This document shows, one piece after another, positions 62,988 through 64,000 of a stretch of DNA of 64,000 nt. The stretch's first letter is position 1. Every line of letters begins with the position of its first letter. The DNA comes from Bugula neritina (taxonomy: Eukaryota > Bryozoa > Gymnolaemata > Cheilostomatida > Bugulidae): NCBI GenBank assembly GCA_964035545.1, contig OZ037766.1, positions 13,071,222-13,135,221 on the forward strand, given 5' to 3'. Below the pieces are notes generated by a model that worked only from the letters and a program-made list of their open reading frames with translations, was not told the origin of the DNA and did no database searches. The position numbers and the translations under genes are program-made.

Positions 62988-64000
62988 CTACAAAATGAAT
63001 ACAGCTGACTTGCCTTTTGCGAATTTCAAAATAAAAGCAAAATGATTATTGTGATGTTAAAACTGTAAATTGTTTGCTCATACAACACACACAACGTATT
63101 CAACTGTTATGAAAAATTTTGTAACTTTTTTCAAGTCAAATATTGTTCTGTATCATTGTATGCATAAACTTCTCCAATACTCTTAACTTTAGGCACATTT
63201 TAATATTGGCGCAAATAAAATTTTATATTGCTTATGACCGCAAAACAAATTAATAATTTTGCCTGGCGATTTTATTTTGTGAAATAAATTTTATATACTG
63301 ATTATCATAAAATAAATTAGAGGTTAGGAGAGGATAACTCTAAAGTTGTATGCCATGTTTTAAATGCTGTGCCATCAATCTATAGTATAGTATGTAGATA
63401 TGCAGACATGGTAATTGTCTTTGGCATTCTCTAAAATATTCATTTCTGTCATTTAATTTGCATGCAAAGATTTAAAAATAGCCACTAAAAGTAAGACTAA
63501 AAACAACTTAGTCAATTGATTAGCTAAAATTACAGTTATGTTAGTGGTAGTTAGTACCTGTAGTGTTACTGTTAGTGTTACAGTCCACACAGTTATTGCT
63601 AGTTACAGCTTTATAATTATTATATATTTATATTATGCTTACAAGTACTATTAGTATACTATTAGTATTATTATTATAATTATATCTATAATAATAAATA
63701 TATTGATATTTATAACTATTTCAATTTCATATTTATATTGATATTGTAATACTAATAGTAATAGTAAGTGATGTTTGTCTTGATTGCTAATTAACAAACT
63801 GAAAGTTATTAAGTATTAATTAGTATCCCTATCTCTTTAACCAAGACTGTAACTTACAGTTACACTTCCTGTCTTTCGACTTACACTGTGACTGGGTGTA
63901 GCACTAACACTAAGTTAGTGACTAAGTCTAACACTAACACTAACAGTAACACTAACAGTAACTGTATGTCAAAAGTGTAACATAAACTTCAACATAAAGT
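62988..64000. repeat. DNAJC2 5' flank or intron 1 with degenerate TAAC/AGTGTTAC tract
   Basis: The missing first DNAJC2 exon would be here or beyond the right edge; no ATG followed by a phase-1 donor was convincing. From about 63540 to 64000 the DNA consists of GTTAGTGTTAC, TATTAGTATTA and ACTAACACTAACAGT words like the tracts at 6.3-6.7, 7.4-7.8 and 14.0-14.6 kb. Confidence -1.

Overview
The window is nuclear DNA from an intron-rich, AT-rich animal. Every recognisable gene is cut into short exons with GT/AG introns, and the gene set (phosphomannomutase, a CARHSP1-type cold-shock protein, PXMP2, DNAJC2/zuotin, a PXA-domain sorting nexin) is that of a metazoan. Two secreted proteins with peritrophin-like Cys-x-Cys modules, a CR1-type LINE with a PHD finger, hAT-type MITEs and tRNA-like SINEs suggest a marine invertebrate, possibly a lophotrochozoan. 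The species cannot be named from the sequence alone.

Layout. 1-5983 (-): 5' part of a PXA sorting nexin (SNX13/14/25 type), running off the left edge. 7366-10134 (+): complete phosphomannomutase, seven exons. 11181-12194 (-): complete CARHSP1/CSDC2-like cold-shock gene, three exons. 12930-13650 (+): relic of a LINE reverse transcriptase. 13.7-16.3 kb: degenerate simple-sequence tracts. 16.3-20.0 kb (-): nearly full-length but broken CR1-like LINE. 21321-23856 (+): complete PXMP2, five exons. 24731-28204 (-): unrecognised repeat-motif gene whose single first exon can be joined, in compatible phase, to any of three paralogous 3' ends. 28.2-32.4 kb: no gene seen, one tetranucleotide microsatellite. 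32374-34692 (-): predicted membrane protein with a strict 10-residue TQT array resembling dynein light chain LC8 binding sites. 35.7-38.05 kb (-) and 48543-53193 (-): two paralogous secreted Cys-rich genes separated by 10 kb of MITEs, SINEs and unassigned DNA. 55010-62987 (-): DNAJC2, all exons except the first.

The housekeeping genes serve unrelated pathways (GDP-mannose supply, RNA binding, the peroxisomal membrane, ribosome-associated chaperoning, endosome/lipid contact) and are not an operon. The local relationships worth noting are tandem duplications: the two secreted genes share exon phases, and the 24.7-28.2 kb gene has duplicated terminal exon pairs. The strongest candidates for something undescribed are the TQT-array protein and that three-ended repeat gene. 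Exon coordinates come from reading-frame continuity, splice dinucleotides and remembered protein families. No alignment or transcript data were available.
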